DNA of 64,000 nucleotides from Bacillus sp. 103mf (GCF_900116295.1 NZ_FPAF01000017.1:1-64000); one strand, 5' to 3'; positions 19,067 through 26,776 are shown, counted from the first letter of the stretch. Notes: generated from the sequence alone by a model not told the origin. Made by a program: numbers and translations.

Positions 19067-20180
19067 GATTTCCGCGACGCGCCTGTTCTCTTTCAATCGA
19101 TTCAAATAATGCTTTAAAATTACCTTCACCAAACCCTCTTGATCCTTTACGCTGAATAATCTCAATAAATAAAGTTGGACGATCTACAATTGGCTTCGTG
19201 AAAATTTGTAATAAGTATCCTTCATCATCACGATCCACAAGAATTTTTAGCTCTTTTAATTTTTCAATCTCTTCATCAATTTGACCAACACGTGCTGTTA
19301 ACTCTTCGTAATACGTATCTGGCGTATCTAAAAATTCGACGCCATTTGCACGAAGCGCAGAAACAGTTTTCACAATATCATTCGTTAATAATGCAAGGTG
19401 TTGTACACCTGCTCCGTTATAGAATTCTAAATACTCCTGAATTTGTGATTTTCTTTTTCCTTCTGCTGGTTCATTGATTGGAAACTTAATACGGCTTCCA
19501 TTTGTCATGACTTTCGACATTAACGCAGAATACTCCGTACTAATATCATCATCGTCAAAATGAATCATTTGTTTAAAGCCCATTACATTTTCGTAATAAC
19601 TTACCCATTCTTCCATTTTTTCCACATTTCCAACAACATGATCAACAGCAACTAAACCTGTTTCTTCAAATGGAACGATAGATACAAATGGTTCATACCC
19701 TGGCATAAACGCACCTTTATAATTTTTTCTTTCTACAAGTGTATGAATCGTATCACCGTATGTGCCAATGACCGCTTTTTTAAGAGTTCCATGTTCATCA
19801 GATAGCTCTTCTGGAGGAGCAATTGCAACGGCCCCACGCTTCACAGCTTCTGCATATGCTTTCTCTACATCTTCTACTAGAAGTGCCACATCTTTTACAC
19901 CATCACCGTGCTGTTTTACAAACTCGGCAATACGACTATTCGTATTTAAAGCACCCGACACAACAAAACGCATATTTTTCTGTACAAGTACGTAAGATAC
20001 TTTATCTCGATTTCCTGTTTCTAAACCAGAATATGCAGCTATGCTGAATCCAAATGCCCTCGCAAGGTAATAACTCGTTTGTTTTGCATTACCAACATAA
20101 AATTCTAAATGATCAACATCACGTACTGGGAAAAAATCCTCCATCTGTGCCGCTAAAGTATCCATAGACTTTTGTTTCAT
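19062..20180 (-). CDS. hppD: 4-hydroxyphenylpyruvate dioxygenase
   Basis: The 372-residue enzyme has two VOC domains and converts 4-hydroxyphenylpyruvate to homogentisate. The iron ligands are visible as His181 (AVDHVVGNV), His261 (GVQHLALLT) and Glu340 (TLFIEIIQRKG). It is the first gene of a three-gene tyrosine degradation operon. A cre-like site lies about 55 bp upstream, consistent with CcpA repression. Start ATG at 20180 behind GGGGGATGAGGAAG. Confidence 0.94.
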   Translation of the reverse strand: MKQKSMDTLAAQMEDFFPVRDVDHLEFYVGNAKQTSYYLARAFGFSIAAYSGLETGNRDKVSYVLVQKNMRFVVSGALNTNSRIAEFVKQHGDGVKDVALLVEDVEKAYAEAVKRGAVAIAPPEELSDEHGTLKKAVIGTYGDTIHTLVERKNYKGAFMPGYEPFVSIVPFEETGLVAVDHVVGNVEKMEEWVSYYENVMGFKQMIHFDDDDISTEYSALMSKVMTNGSRIKFPINEPAEGKRKSQIQEYLEFYNGAGVQHLALLTNDIVKTVSALRANGVEFLDTPDTYYEELTARVGQIDEEIEKLKELKILVDRDDEGYLLQIFTKPIVDRPTLFIEIIQRKGSRGFGEGNFKALFESIEREQARRGNL

Positions 20181-20230
20181 AACTTCCTCATCCCCCTATA
20201 ATATAAATTTCCAATACCTTCTCCCAAAAC

Positions 20231-20246
20231 CGTAAACGCTTCCAAT
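20231..20246 (-). promoter_or_regulatory. cre-like CcpA site upstream of hppD
   Basis: The minus strand reads ATTGGAAGCGTTTACG, one mismatch from the core cre consensus TGNAARCGNWWWCA. It lies 51-66 bp ahead of the hppD start, where CcpA would repress a carbon-catabolic operon. Confidence 0.5.
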
Positions 20247-20397
20247 CGCAAACCAAAAAACAAATTGCGTCACAACTTATTTTATCAATTTTAAATTTTC
20301 TATCTTTTCCGTCAAATACCTTCCTTTTTTTCACATAGAAAATTCGACTTTTTTCTATCTATCCCATCCGAAATAGCGTTCCCTTTACCATATAAAC

Positions 20398-20738
20398 CCA
20401 TTTTATTTTTTCAGCATCTAAATCGCTTTTATGTAAAACAAAACATGACCCGTACTCACTGAAGGCACTGAAAAAGTGATTACTTTGAAAAAACAAAACG
20501 CATTTTATTAATATGCTGAAAATAGCGAGGGGTACATCACCTGTATATAGTAGGTGGTGGACTCCTTTTTCTTATGAAGTGGACTTTTTCAGTGGCCTCG
20601 TACTCACTTTCTTCCTTTGTTTTAAACCTTGCATGTGGTAGAAAAAGGCGCTGACCGCTTCTATGCATGGCCAGATGCTCTCGTCCACCTAAAAAGAGGG
20701 AGGGTTTTATGTCATTTTTTAATTTGCATTTATATAAT
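20398..20738. repeat. dispersed repeat 2, copy a (split by a MITE-like insertion)
   Basis: Shares with 22551-22738, 28700-28868, 29780-29886 and 42891-43028 the blocks TCAACATATAAATCGC, ATGACCTGCACT, GGCCAGATGCTCTCG and TTTTATGTCGTTTTTTAA. This copy is interrupted at 20461-20599 by another element. It carries no gene. The family is probably one of the bcr elements of the B. cereus group, but I cannot number it. Confidence 0.65.
20461..20599. mobile_element. MITE-like element, 139 bp, with 9-bp target duplication
   Basis: The ends are imperfect inverted repeats, GAAGGCACTGAAAAAGT and the complement of ACTTTTTCAGTGGCCTC (15 of 17 match). The flanks GTACTCACT (20452-20460 and 20600-20608) are a perfect 9-bp direct repeat, and removing the element restores an intact copy of dispersed repeat 2. 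It has no coding capacity, so it must have been moved by a transposase acting in trans. The termini resemble IS1182-type ends I recall, but this is uncertain. Confidence 0.8.
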
Positions 20739-20752
20739 ATCCCAATAAAAAA

Positions 20753-20777
20753 AGGAACTTCGTTTTTCGAAGTCCCT
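20753..20777 (-). terminator. intrinsic terminator after the triple peptide genes
   Basis: AGGGACTTCG and CGAAGTTCCT form the stem on the minus strand, followed by seven T. It lies 34 bp past the last of the three peptide stops. Confidence 0.8.
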
Positions 20778-20810
20778 CTTGTCTTTCACGTTCAAATTTA
20801 TCTACTTAAA

Positions 20811-20921
20811 TTACACTAAAGCACTTGATAGAAACATAATAAGTGCTGTTAAAGCCATTGCCACTCCTGCTGATCCTAGTAAATCCGTTTTTGTTAATTG
20901 TAATACTTCTTTATTTTCCAT
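20811..20921 (-). CDS. small single-span membrane peptide, tandem copy 1
   Basis: A 36-codon gene. The product has a charged, polar N-terminus (MENKEVLQLTKTDL), a Gly-Ser-Ala-Gly turn and one hydrophobic segment (ALTALIMFLSSALV). AAGGAGAATAAGGATA precedes the ATG. It is the third gene of a tandem triplicate whose members are 36 aa each and nearly identical in the first 19 residues. Not recognised as a named family. The GAAxxLTAFI-like core also occurs in the peptides at 30981 and 32094, so I see them as one family. No leader peptide, cysteines or double-glycine site. Confidence 0.75.
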   Translation of the reverse strand: MENKEVLQLTKTDLLGSAGVAMALTALIMFLSSALV

Positions 20922-21011
20922 TATCCTTATTCTCCTTTTAATAGATTTCTATATGTAACGTGCATTTTGCTATAGTTTTCCGCTCTATTTCCTATACAAA
21001 ATTGCTATGAA

Positions 21012-21122
21012 TTAAACTAAAACACTTGATAGAAATACGATAAATGCTGTTAATACCGCTGCTGCTCCTGCTGATCCTAATAAGTCCGTTTTTGTTAGTT
21101 GTAATACTTCTTTGTTTTCCAT
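21012..21122 (-). CDS. small single-span membrane peptide, tandem copy 2
   Basis: 36 codons. Same N-terminus as its neighbours, then GSAGAAAVLTAFIVFLSSVLV. AAAGGAGAATGAGAACA precedes the ATG. It is separated from copy 1 by 90 bp and from copy 3 by 52 bp, with repeated ribosome binding sites, which indicates recent duplication of the whole translation unit. Function unknown. Confidence 0.75.
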   Translation of the reverse strand: MENKEVLQLTKTDLLGSAGAAAVLTAFIVFLSSVLV

Positions 21123-21174
21123 TGTTCTCATTCTCCTTTTATAAGATGTATATATTCCGTTCTGTTTTTATAAA

Positions 21175-21285
21175 TTAAACTAAAACACTTGATAGAAATA
21201 CGATGAATGCCGTTAATGTCGCTGCTGCTCCTGCTGATCCTAGTAAATCCATTTTTGTTAGTTGTAATACTTCTTTATTTTCCAT
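21175..21285 (-). CDS. small single-span membrane peptide, tandem copy 3 (promoter proximal)
   Basis: 36 codons, differing from copy 2 by a Met for Thr at residue 12 and a Thr for Val in the membrane segment. AAGGAGAATGAGAGCA precedes the ATG. It is the first gene of the triplicate; about 110-140 bp upstream lies an array of GTAAC/GTTAC repeats. Function unknown. Confidence 0.75.
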   Translation of the reverse strand: MENKEVLQLTKMDLLGSAGAAATLTAFIVFLSSVLV

Positions 21286-21372
21286 TGCTCTCATTCTCCT
21301 TTTTTATAAGTATTTATATGTAATTAGAATTTATGTCATCTTTAAGAAATAATTTATTTGAAGTTTTCATCT

Positions 21373-21421
21373 TAACGTTACATTGAAACATTAACTGTAA
21401 CGTTTGTAACATTAATGTAAC
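21373..21421. promoter_or_regulatory. GTAAC repeat array upstream of the triple peptide genes
   Basis: Four GTAAC/GTTAC units lie in 50 bp. TGTAACATTAATGTAAC at 21405-21421 fits exactly the form TGTWAH-N5-TGTWAH published for WalR (YycF) in Bacillus, read on the plus strand, opposite to the peptide genes. The outer CATTAA...TTAATG is an inverted repeat. Which regulator binds is inference. Confidence 0.4.
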
Positions 21422-21567
21422 ATAACTATTTTATTTAAGCAATAGCTCTATGAATTTATTACAAATTTTTTTAGGAATCTTTAATGCTATTATTTCTTTC
21501 CAATATATGTGTAACAGTTTCGATATACCGCGCAATTTAGTATGATGGAAACGAAGAGGTGATCACT

Positions 21568-22437
21568 TTGAAATTAATTGCACTTGATATGGATGGCACA
21601 CTGTTATCATCCAATCTAGAAATCTCCAATGAAAATTTAAAAGCAATCAGAAATGCTGAAGAAGCAGGACACATCGTTATGATTTGTTCTGGTAGAGCTA
21701 AAGAAGATATTTTAAAACTACTTGAGCAATACCAATTATCCCTTCCACTTGGGGCTAGTAATGGAGCAGTAGTATACGCTGATGGAAAGGTCATTCACTC
21801 ACGTACTTTAAAAAAAGATAAAGTATATGAAATTGCCAAGCAGCTCGAAGCGGAGGAGTTTCCGTATAAACTCTATACAAACAAGGGTGTGTATGCACCA
21901 TATAGTTGGAAAGAACAAGTTACGAAATCCTTTCAACTAAACAAAGAGTCTCTTGACATTACAATTGAAGAAATTGAGCGAATTACTGAAAAACAGCTAA
22001 AGGCTAACTTAATTACAACATTCCAAAGTATCGAAGATGTAATATCTGATTCAACTATTGAAATTTCTAAATTCTTTATCCTTACATTTAATAAAGATAA
22101 TCGTACACAATTACTACAATTATTAGAAAAAGATGCAGCAGTAATGGTGACAGCATCTGCTCCAACAAACTTAGAAATTATGGACAAACACGGGCATAAA
22201 GGCAACGGATTGCAAGAAATGGCAAAATACTTTCATATCCCTTTACAAGATACAATTGCCATTGGAGATAATTTTAATGATGTACCGATGTTAGAAGTAG
22301 CCGGTTTGTCGATTGCAATGGGAAATGCAGAAAACGATGTCAAACAGCTCTGTGATATCGTAACAGCGACAAATGATGAAAATGGTGTAGCTTATGCCAT
22401 CGAGGAACATATTTTACCTAAAACAATACAAGGATAA
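21568..22437 (+). CDS. Cof-type HAD family phosphatase
   Basis: The 289-residue HAD hydrolase has motif I DMDGTLL (nucleophile D7, acid D9), motif II MICSGR, and the late motifs NGLQEMAK and AIGDNFNDVPML. The Cof/YwpJ group dephosphorylates sugar phosphates, FMN or other small phosphates. The GTG at 21559 is part of the ribosome binding site GAGGTGAT, so the TTG at 21568 is the likely start. It is divergent from the peptide genes and ends in its own terminator. Confidence 0.88.
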   Translation: MKLIALDMDGTLLSSNLEISNENLKAIRNAEEAGHIVMICSGRAKEDILKLLEQYQLSLPLGASNGAVVYADGKVIHSRTLKKDKVYEIAKQLEAEEFPYKLYTNKGVYAPYSWKEQVTKSFQLNKESLDITIEEIERITEKQLKANLITTFQSIEDVISDSTIEISKFFILTFNKDNRTQLLQLLEKDAAVMVTASAPTNLEIMDKHGHKGNGLQEMAKYFHIPLQDTIAIGDNFNDVPMLEVAGLSIAMGNAENDVKQLCDIVTATNDENGVAYAIEEHILPKTIQG

Positions 22438-22449
22438 TAAAAAATAAAA

Positions 22450-22491
22450 AAGAAGATAACCACCTACTATGTATAGTATGGTTATCTTCTT
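22450..22491 (+). terminator. intrinsic terminator after the HAD phosphatase gene
   Basis: AAGAAGATAACCA pairs exactly with TGGTTATCTTCTT, followed by TTTTTATTTT. Confidence 0.85.
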
Positions 22492-22550
22492 TTTTATTTT
22501 CTGTACATCGATGGAATTTCGGGTACTTCTTTCTTACAAGTATATATATT

Positions 22551-22738
22551 TTGATTTTTCAACATATAAATCGCTGCTATGCAGAATACAGCATGACCTG
22601 CACTTGTTTTCTCCTTTTGTTTTCAATCTTGCATGTGGTAGGAAAAGGCCCCCACCGTTTCTATGCACGGCCAGATGTTCTCGCCCCCTCTAAAAAGAAA
22701 AGGGATTTTATTTCGTTTTTTAATTTGCATTTATATAA
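22551..22738. repeat. dispersed repeat 2, copy b (intact)
   Basis: The best-preserved copy of the family described at 20398: TTCAACATATAAATCGCTG at one end, GGCCAGATGTTCTCG in the middle and TTTGCATTTATATAA at the other end. No gene. Internal complementary blocks (GCATGTGGTAGG, CCCCCACCG, CTATGCACGGCC) suggest it can fold. Confidence 0.65.
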
Positions 22739-22827
22739 ACAATGAAACTTAAATACTTGAAAATCTATTCTATTTTTTGTAAAACGAGCATACGATAATA
22801 GCAGATTCTTAATAAAGGGGAGAAAAC

Positions 22828-23028
22828 ATGGACAAGTTATTCCTACATGTCTTGAACTATATTTGTTTAATGCTCGTCATATTAGGAGCATTACTCTTAT
22901 TCCCGTTCTTCCCGACGTTCGTCCTCTTTTCAGTGTGTATCTTCATGTTCGGGATTGCGATTATCATTTCACTTAGGCCAACGGAAGCACAAGAAAAAGA
23001 AAGCAGAATTCAGCGTGCCAAGCTGTAA
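22828..23028 (+). CDS. small membrane protein, two predicted helices
   Basis: The 66-residue product has two hydrophobic stretches (ICLMLVILGALLLFPFF and VCIFMFGIAIIISL) and a charged C-terminal tail (EAQEKESRIQRAK). AAAGGGGAG precedes the ATG. Family not recognised. Its last codons form the left arm of the terminator at 22999-23040, which also ends in the truncated kinase gene on the other strand. Confidence 0.7.
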   Translation: MDKLFLHVLNYICLMLVILGALLLFPFFPTFVLFSVCIFMFGIAIIISLRPTEAQEKESRIQRAKL

Positions 23029-23748
23029 ATTCTGCTTTCTTTTTTTCAATTTGATTAGTCCAAAACCAGGATGTACTTCATTTATAGCTGTTCCATCATC
23101 AAAAATAGAGATTTGCACCTTTCCATCCAAACAAGAAAGTTTCATTTCACATGTAGCTGCCTTACCATGACGCTTTGCATTTGTTAACGATTCCTGCATA
23201 ATACGCAATATAGTTGGGTGTAATGACAACGGAATGATGGCTGGATCACCATGCAATTTAAATGTCGTTCTCACATTTGTTGCATTCGAAAATTCGTTTA
23301 ACATCTGCCTAATATTACCCACTAAATCCCCTGCATTCTCTTCTTCTTTCAAGGTTCGGACAGATGCCCTCACCTCTTGTAACGATCGCTTTGCTAACTC
23401 ATGACATGTTTGCAAAACCGCTCCAGTCTGATCTGATTTCTGTTTCAATAACTCCTCAGCAAGCTGCAGTTGAACAAGTAATGCCGTCATATTATGACCA
23501 ACTGTATCATGAATTTCACGCGCAATTTCATTTCGTTCTTTAACTGCCGTTAATTCTTCCACCTCTTTTGCATATAGCTGCAATTGCTCATGCGCTTCTT
23601 GAAGTGCTTCATGCGATGAAGTCAATTTTTCATACTGTTCATCTACCGTTTTGCGAGCTAGCGTTAATTTTTTAATTAACCCTCCAGTAAGAGCACTAAA
23701 TACAACAAACAGAAATGCCACAATAAAATTCCAATATATAGAAATCAA
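22969..23748 (-). pseudogene. sensor histidine kinase fragment (NarL/LiaS type), truncated
   Basis: The reading frame starts in a membrane helix, then a coiled coil, then a HisKA_3 dimerisation domain with the phospho-accepting histidine in NEIAREIHDTVGHNM, and part of the HATPase domain (N box ESLTNAKRHG, D box IFDDG, then GFGL). After GFGL the sequence departs into the terminator hairpin of the convergent gene, so the G2 part of the ATP lid is lost. The expected N-terminal sensor and a partner response regulator gene are also absent. Probably a non-functional remnant with a chimeric tail. Confidence 0.75.
22999..23046 (+). terminator. intrinsic terminator with a long stem
   Basis: AGAAAGCAGAATT pairs with AATTCTGCTTTCT, followed by TTTTTT on the plus strand. 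It overlaps the end of the small membrane protein gene and the scrambled end of the kinase fragment. Confidence 0.8.
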
Positions 23749-23803
23749 AAGTGTTTTATGTTAAGGTGGCATTGTGGTTAATATGTAAAGGAGAATGATA
23801 CTT

Positions 23804-23995
23804 ATGAATCTAAAACTTAAAAGACCTTTAATGTTATTGATTCCCCTATATATTATTCTCGTTTTATTTGATTATAACAATTATAATCAATTTAAATGGA
23901 TTGAGAATATTATACAGTCATTATTTTTAGTGATATTTTATGAATTTTTTATGTGGTCATTTTCTACAGAAAAAGAATCAAACTCTAAACATTAA
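23804..23995 (+). CDS. small membrane protein, hypothetical
   Basis: 63 residues with two hydrophobic segments (PLMLLIPLYIILVLF and IIQSLFLVIFYEFFMW). AAAGGAG lies 11 bp before the ATG at 23804; an earlier ATG at 23795 touches the ribosome binding site and is unlikely. AT-rich codons. It could be an intact small gene or a surviving piece of a larger membrane gene. Not recognised. Confidence 0.5.
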   Translation: MNLKLKRPLMLLIPLYIILVLFDYNNYNQFKWIENIIQSLFLVIFYEFFMWSFSTEKESNSKH

Positions 23996-24067
23996 GCACG
24001 TCACGTGTAATATAACAACAAAGCGGAAACTTAAATGGATTTATAAATAAAATACATACACACAATT

Positions 24068-24094
24068 TAAAAAGCTGGCATACACCAGCTTTTA
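24068..24094 (-). terminator. intrinsic terminator after the ABC-F gene
   Basis: AAAAGCTGG and CCAGCTTTT form the stem; the minus strand continues TTTTTAAATTG. The ABC-F stop codon overlaps the stem edge. Confidence 0.75.
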
Positions 24095-25957
24095 ATCCTT
24101 CATATCTATATTATTCTCTAAATCCTCATATAACTTTGTTCTTACCAACTCTTTTTCCTCTTTTTCATGGTGCAACTTCTCCAGCTCTGCAACATTTTTC
24201 GTTTTAGCCATTTTGCAATCTAACTCGTATATACTTTGCTCCACATTCATAAGCTGTTCTTCCAGATCGACAATCTCCTTATTTATAGGCTTTGGCACAG
24301 CTGCTACTCGTTCCTTTTTCACAACGCTTCGTTGTTCTGTTTCTCTTTTTTCTTGCCACTTCTCACGTGCCCAAGCATAATTCCCAGCAAATCCATACGC
24401 TGTTTGATTATCAATCCAATACGTTTTAGGGAACAATTTATTTAAGAAATAACGGTCATGAGAAACCGCTAAAATCGTTCCATTATACTGTTCAAGCGCT
24501 TCTTCCAAAACTTCTCTCGATTCAATATCAAGGTGATTTGTCGGTTCATCAAGTACAAGAAAATTAATATCTTGATACATGAGCTGCGCTAATCGTAAAC
24601 GCATTCGTTCGCCCCCGCTTAATTGATTCACCTTTTTAAATACAGCTGGTCCGTAGAATAGAAAGCGGGCAAGTATATGACGTGCTTCACCTTCTGTTAC
24701 TGCTACCTGCTCCCTAAACATTTCTAATACCGTTTGTTTACTGTTCACTTGCACATGTTGAGACAAATAACCGAGCTTTACTCCGCTACCAATGCGAATT
24801 TCACCTATATCTGGACTCATCTCTTGTAATAATAATTTCAATAACGTTGTCTTTCCTGTACCGTTCCGTCCAACGATTGCAACGCGCTCTTGAAAACGAA
24901 CATGTAATTCTACATTTTGAAATAAAGCACGATCATCAAAATTCTTTCCCACTTCTTTCATGATCACAACGTCTTTCCCGCTTCGTTCTTGTCCTTCAAA
25001 CTGAAGACCCATTTGCTTATGCTCTAAAATTGGTTTCTTCAATTTCTCCATTCGCTCTAGGGCACGTTCCATATTGCGGGCACGTTTATGCAGTCCCTCG
25101 TTTGGCGGATTTGCTTGATTGGCCCATTCCCTAAGCCTTTTAATAGCTTCCTTCATTTTCTTTATCTTCTTTTGCTGCTCTTGATATGCTTGAAACTCTT
25201 GTAATAATCTTTCTTCTTTCTCCTTTACAAACTGTGAATAGTTCGTATGGTATACATGTACTTCCCCATCTTCTAAATCAAAAATCTTCGTTACGACTTC
25301 ATCCAAGAAATAACGATCATGTGAAATCACAACGACTGTCCCGTCATATTCCTTTAAAAATTGCTCAAGCCATTCCACTGCGAATAAATCTAAATGGTTT
25401 GTCGGTTCGTCTAGAAGCAATAAGTCCGGCTTTTTAAGGAGCATATATGCAAGACTCACTTTCGTCTGTTCACCGCCGCTTAGCTCCCTAAAATCGCGTG
25501 AAAATAATTCCGTCACTTGCAGACCATTAGCCACTTTCATCATATTCGCTTCTATTTCATAACCACCTAGAAACGAAAACTGTTCCTGTATTTCTCCGTA
25601 CTCCGCCATTATTTTTTCCGTAACGTTTACAGCCATCTTCTCTTCAAGTTCCCGCATCTTTCTTTCTAATGCTTGCTCTTTCGCAAATGCAGAACGTAAT
25701 ACATCATATACAGTCATTCCTTCCGCAAACCTCGGAATTTGAGCAACATGACCAATCTGTGTACCTTTCTTCATATGAATTGCACCGCCATCCACATGTT
25801 CAATTCCCGTTAACAGTTGAAAAATTGTTGTTTTCCCGCTGCCATTTCGGCCAACTAAACCAATACGTTCGCCTTTCTTTATTTCAAATGATATATTTTC
25901 AAATATGATATTTCCACCAAACGTCTTCGCTATATTATTTACACTACAAATCATCAT
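24092..25957 (-). CDS. ABC-F ATPase (ribosome-protection type candidate)
   Basis: The 621-residue protein has two ABC domains and no membrane segments: Walker A GRNGSGKT (36-43) and GRNGTGKT in the second half, two LSGGE signatures and two DEPTNHLD Walker B motifs. The linker is long and charged (about 240-320, KKMKEAIKRLREWANQ...RARNMERALERME), as in ABC-F proteins that enter the ribosomal E site. The paired ATG at 25957/25954 follows GGAGTACGG. Upstream lies a 44-codon leader ORF and two hairpins, the arrangement known for drug-inducible ABC-F genes (vmlR, vgaA, msr types). The antibiotic cannot be read from sequence. Confidence 0.85.
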   Translation of the reverse strand: MMICSVNNIAKTFGGNIIFENISFEIKKGERIGLVGRNGSGKTTIFQLLTGIEHVDGGAIHMKKGTQIGHVAQIPRFAEGMTVYDVLRSAFAKEQALERKMRELEEKMAVNVTEKIMAEYGEIQEQFSFLGGYEIEANMMKVANGLQVTELFSRDFRELSGGEQTKVSLAYMLLKKPDLLLLDEPTNHLDLFAVEWLEQFLKEYDGTVVVISHDRYFLDEVVTKIFDLEDGEVHVYHTNYSQFVKEKEERLLQEFQAYQEQQKKIKKMKEAIKRLREWANQANPPNEGLHKRARNMERALERMEKLKKPILEHKQMGLQFEGQERSGKDVVIMKEVGKNFDDRALFQNVELHVRFQERVAIVGRNGTGKTTLLKLLLQEMSPDIGEIRIGSGVKLGYLSQHVQVNSKQTVLEMFREQVAVTEGEARHILARFLFYGPAVFKKVNQLSGGERMRLRLAQLMYQDINFLVLDEPTNHLDIESREVLEEALEQYNGTILAVSHDRYFLNKLFPKTYWIDNQTAYGFAGNYAWAREKWQEKRETEQRSVVKKERVAAVPKPINKEIVDLEEQLMNVEQSIYELDCKMAKTKNVAELEKLHHEKEEKELVRTKLYEDLENNIDMKD

Positions 25958-25980
25958 CTTTTCCGTACTCCTTTCAACGT

Positions 25981-26058
25981 AAAAAAGCCATGAGTAAAGA
26001 ACCTTACCCACGGCTTTTATTTCAAAATAGAAAAGGGAACTACCATAGCTCCCTTTTC
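25981..26058 (-). promoter_or_regulatory. tandem attenuator hairpins upstream of the ABC-F gene
   Basis: On the minus strand the first stem (AAAAGGGAGCT with AGTTCCCTTTT, 26031-26057) is followed by CTATTTTG. The second stem (AAAAGCCGTGGGTAA with TTACTCATGGCTTTT, 25983-26018) is followed by TTTTTT, a strong terminator ending about 24 nt before the start codon. Both lie between the leader ORF and the gene, so transcription would stop unless leader translation or ribosome stalling changes the folding. Confidence 0.7.
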
Positions 26059-26089
26059 ACACGTTTCTATAAAATGGGTGAAGAGACTT

Positions 26090-26224
26090 CTATCGTTCAA
26101 TAGTTATTATGAAATTGCTAAAAAAGGGCATACGTATCCCGTTAGCAACTACACGATGAAAAATTGCACGACAAATGTAGATAAAATCTAAAAATTGCGT
26201 GCGCATAACTATAGAACGATTCAT
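26090..26224 (-). CDS. 44-aa leader peptide of the ABC-F gene
   Basis: The ORF starts with ATG at 26224 behind GAGGTGAAAGAG and ends with TAG at 26090. The product opens MNRSIVMRTQFLDF and is rich in Ile, Phe and Arg. It is too short and too oddly placed to be a structural gene. Its stop lies 33 nt ahead of the first attenuator stem, so a stalled ribosome could alter hairpin formation. Leader peptides of inducible ABC-F and erm genes are arranged the same way. Confidence 0.65.
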   Translation of the reverse strand: MNRSIVMRTQFLDFIYICRAIFHRVVANGIRMPFFSNFIITIER

Positions 26225-26390
26225 CTCTTTCACCTCTTTCGTACGGAATTTTATACTTACCTTTTCATTATACTCTCCTAAAACACGTTTGGATAGTCAT
26301 TTTTCTGAAAATAATGTAAATAGACATATTCATACATAAAAGACATCTGTTACACAGCCAAAAGAAACCTTTCATTAAATAACAATGATC

Positions 26391-26455
26391 CTTACAAAAC
26401 TGTTATATTGCCGTAATGGAAATCGATAGTTACAAAACAAGCTTCCCGATACAAT
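26391..26455 (+). promoter_or_regulatory. 42-bp promoter element A with -10 TACAAT
   Basis: CTTACAAAACTGTTATATTG starts the element at 26391 and AATCGATAGTTA ends it at 26432. The -10 hexamer TACAAT begins 59 bp after the element start (26450), 17 bp after a weak -35 (TAGTTA). It has the same layout as elements B to F. It drives the two 25-aa peptides and a 31-aa ORF. Confidence 0.75.
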
Positions 26456-26495
26456 AAGAGTATAAACAAGCGGCAGACAAAAGGAGGCAAATAAG

Positions 26496-26573
26496 ATGAT
26501 GAATATGGTAAAAGCAATCTTAGAAGTATTGGTGAATGGTAAAGCTGTGGTACAAGAATTGAACTGCATGTAA
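26496..26573 (+). CDS. 25-aa amphipathic peptide, copy 1
   Basis: The ORF starts at a double ATG behind AAAAGGAGG and encodes MMNMVKAILEVLVNG plus ten more residues. Hydrophobic and polar residues alternate as in an amphipathic helix, of the size of staphylococcal phenol-soluble modulins. The next ORF encodes a clear paralogue. No signal peptide. The function is unknown; a toxin-like or signalling peptide is possible. Confidence 0.6.
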   Translation: MMNMVKAILEVLVNGKAVVQELNCM

Positions 26574-26589
26574 AAAGGAGGAATCGGAA

Positions 26590-26667
26590 ATGATGGATAT
26601 CGTAAAAACTGTTATTCAGATTTTAATTGATGCAAAACCAATCGTTGATGAAATGAACAATTTATAA
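26590..26667 (+). CDS. 25-aa amphipathic peptide, copy 2
   Basis: It encodes MMDIVKTVIQILIDAK plus nine residues, aligned without gaps to copy 1 with mostly conservative exchanges (Ile/Val, Asp/Asn, Leu/Met). Its own AAAAGGAGG lies 13 nt before the ATG, 16 bp after the stop of copy 1. The conservation of length and pattern argues for real translation. Function unknown. Confidence 0.6.
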   Translation: MMDIVKTVIQILIDAKPIVDEMNNL

Positions 26668-26680
26668 AAAGGAGACAAAT

Positions 26681-26776
26681 ATGAAGAAAGCCATGATAAT
26701 ACTTGTAAGTAGCGTTGTTATCTTACATCATTTGAATAATAAAAGAGAAACAGCAACACTATTAACGAAAAAATAA
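26681..26776 (+). CDS. 31-aa hypothetical peptide
   Basis: The third ORF of the peptide operon starts 13 bp after the previous stop behind AAAAGGAG. The product has a hydrophobic start (KKAMIILVSSVVILHHL) and a polar end. It could be a small membrane peptide or immunity-like product for the two amphipathic peptides. That role is only a guess from position. Confidence 0.5.
   Translation: MKKAMIILVSSVVILHHLNNKRETATLLTKK

Noticed and set aside
21286-21560. A seventh copy of the 42-bp promoter element upstream of the triple peptides
   Set aside because: The GTAAC repeats there do not align with the element and no -10 occurs at the 59-bp distance.
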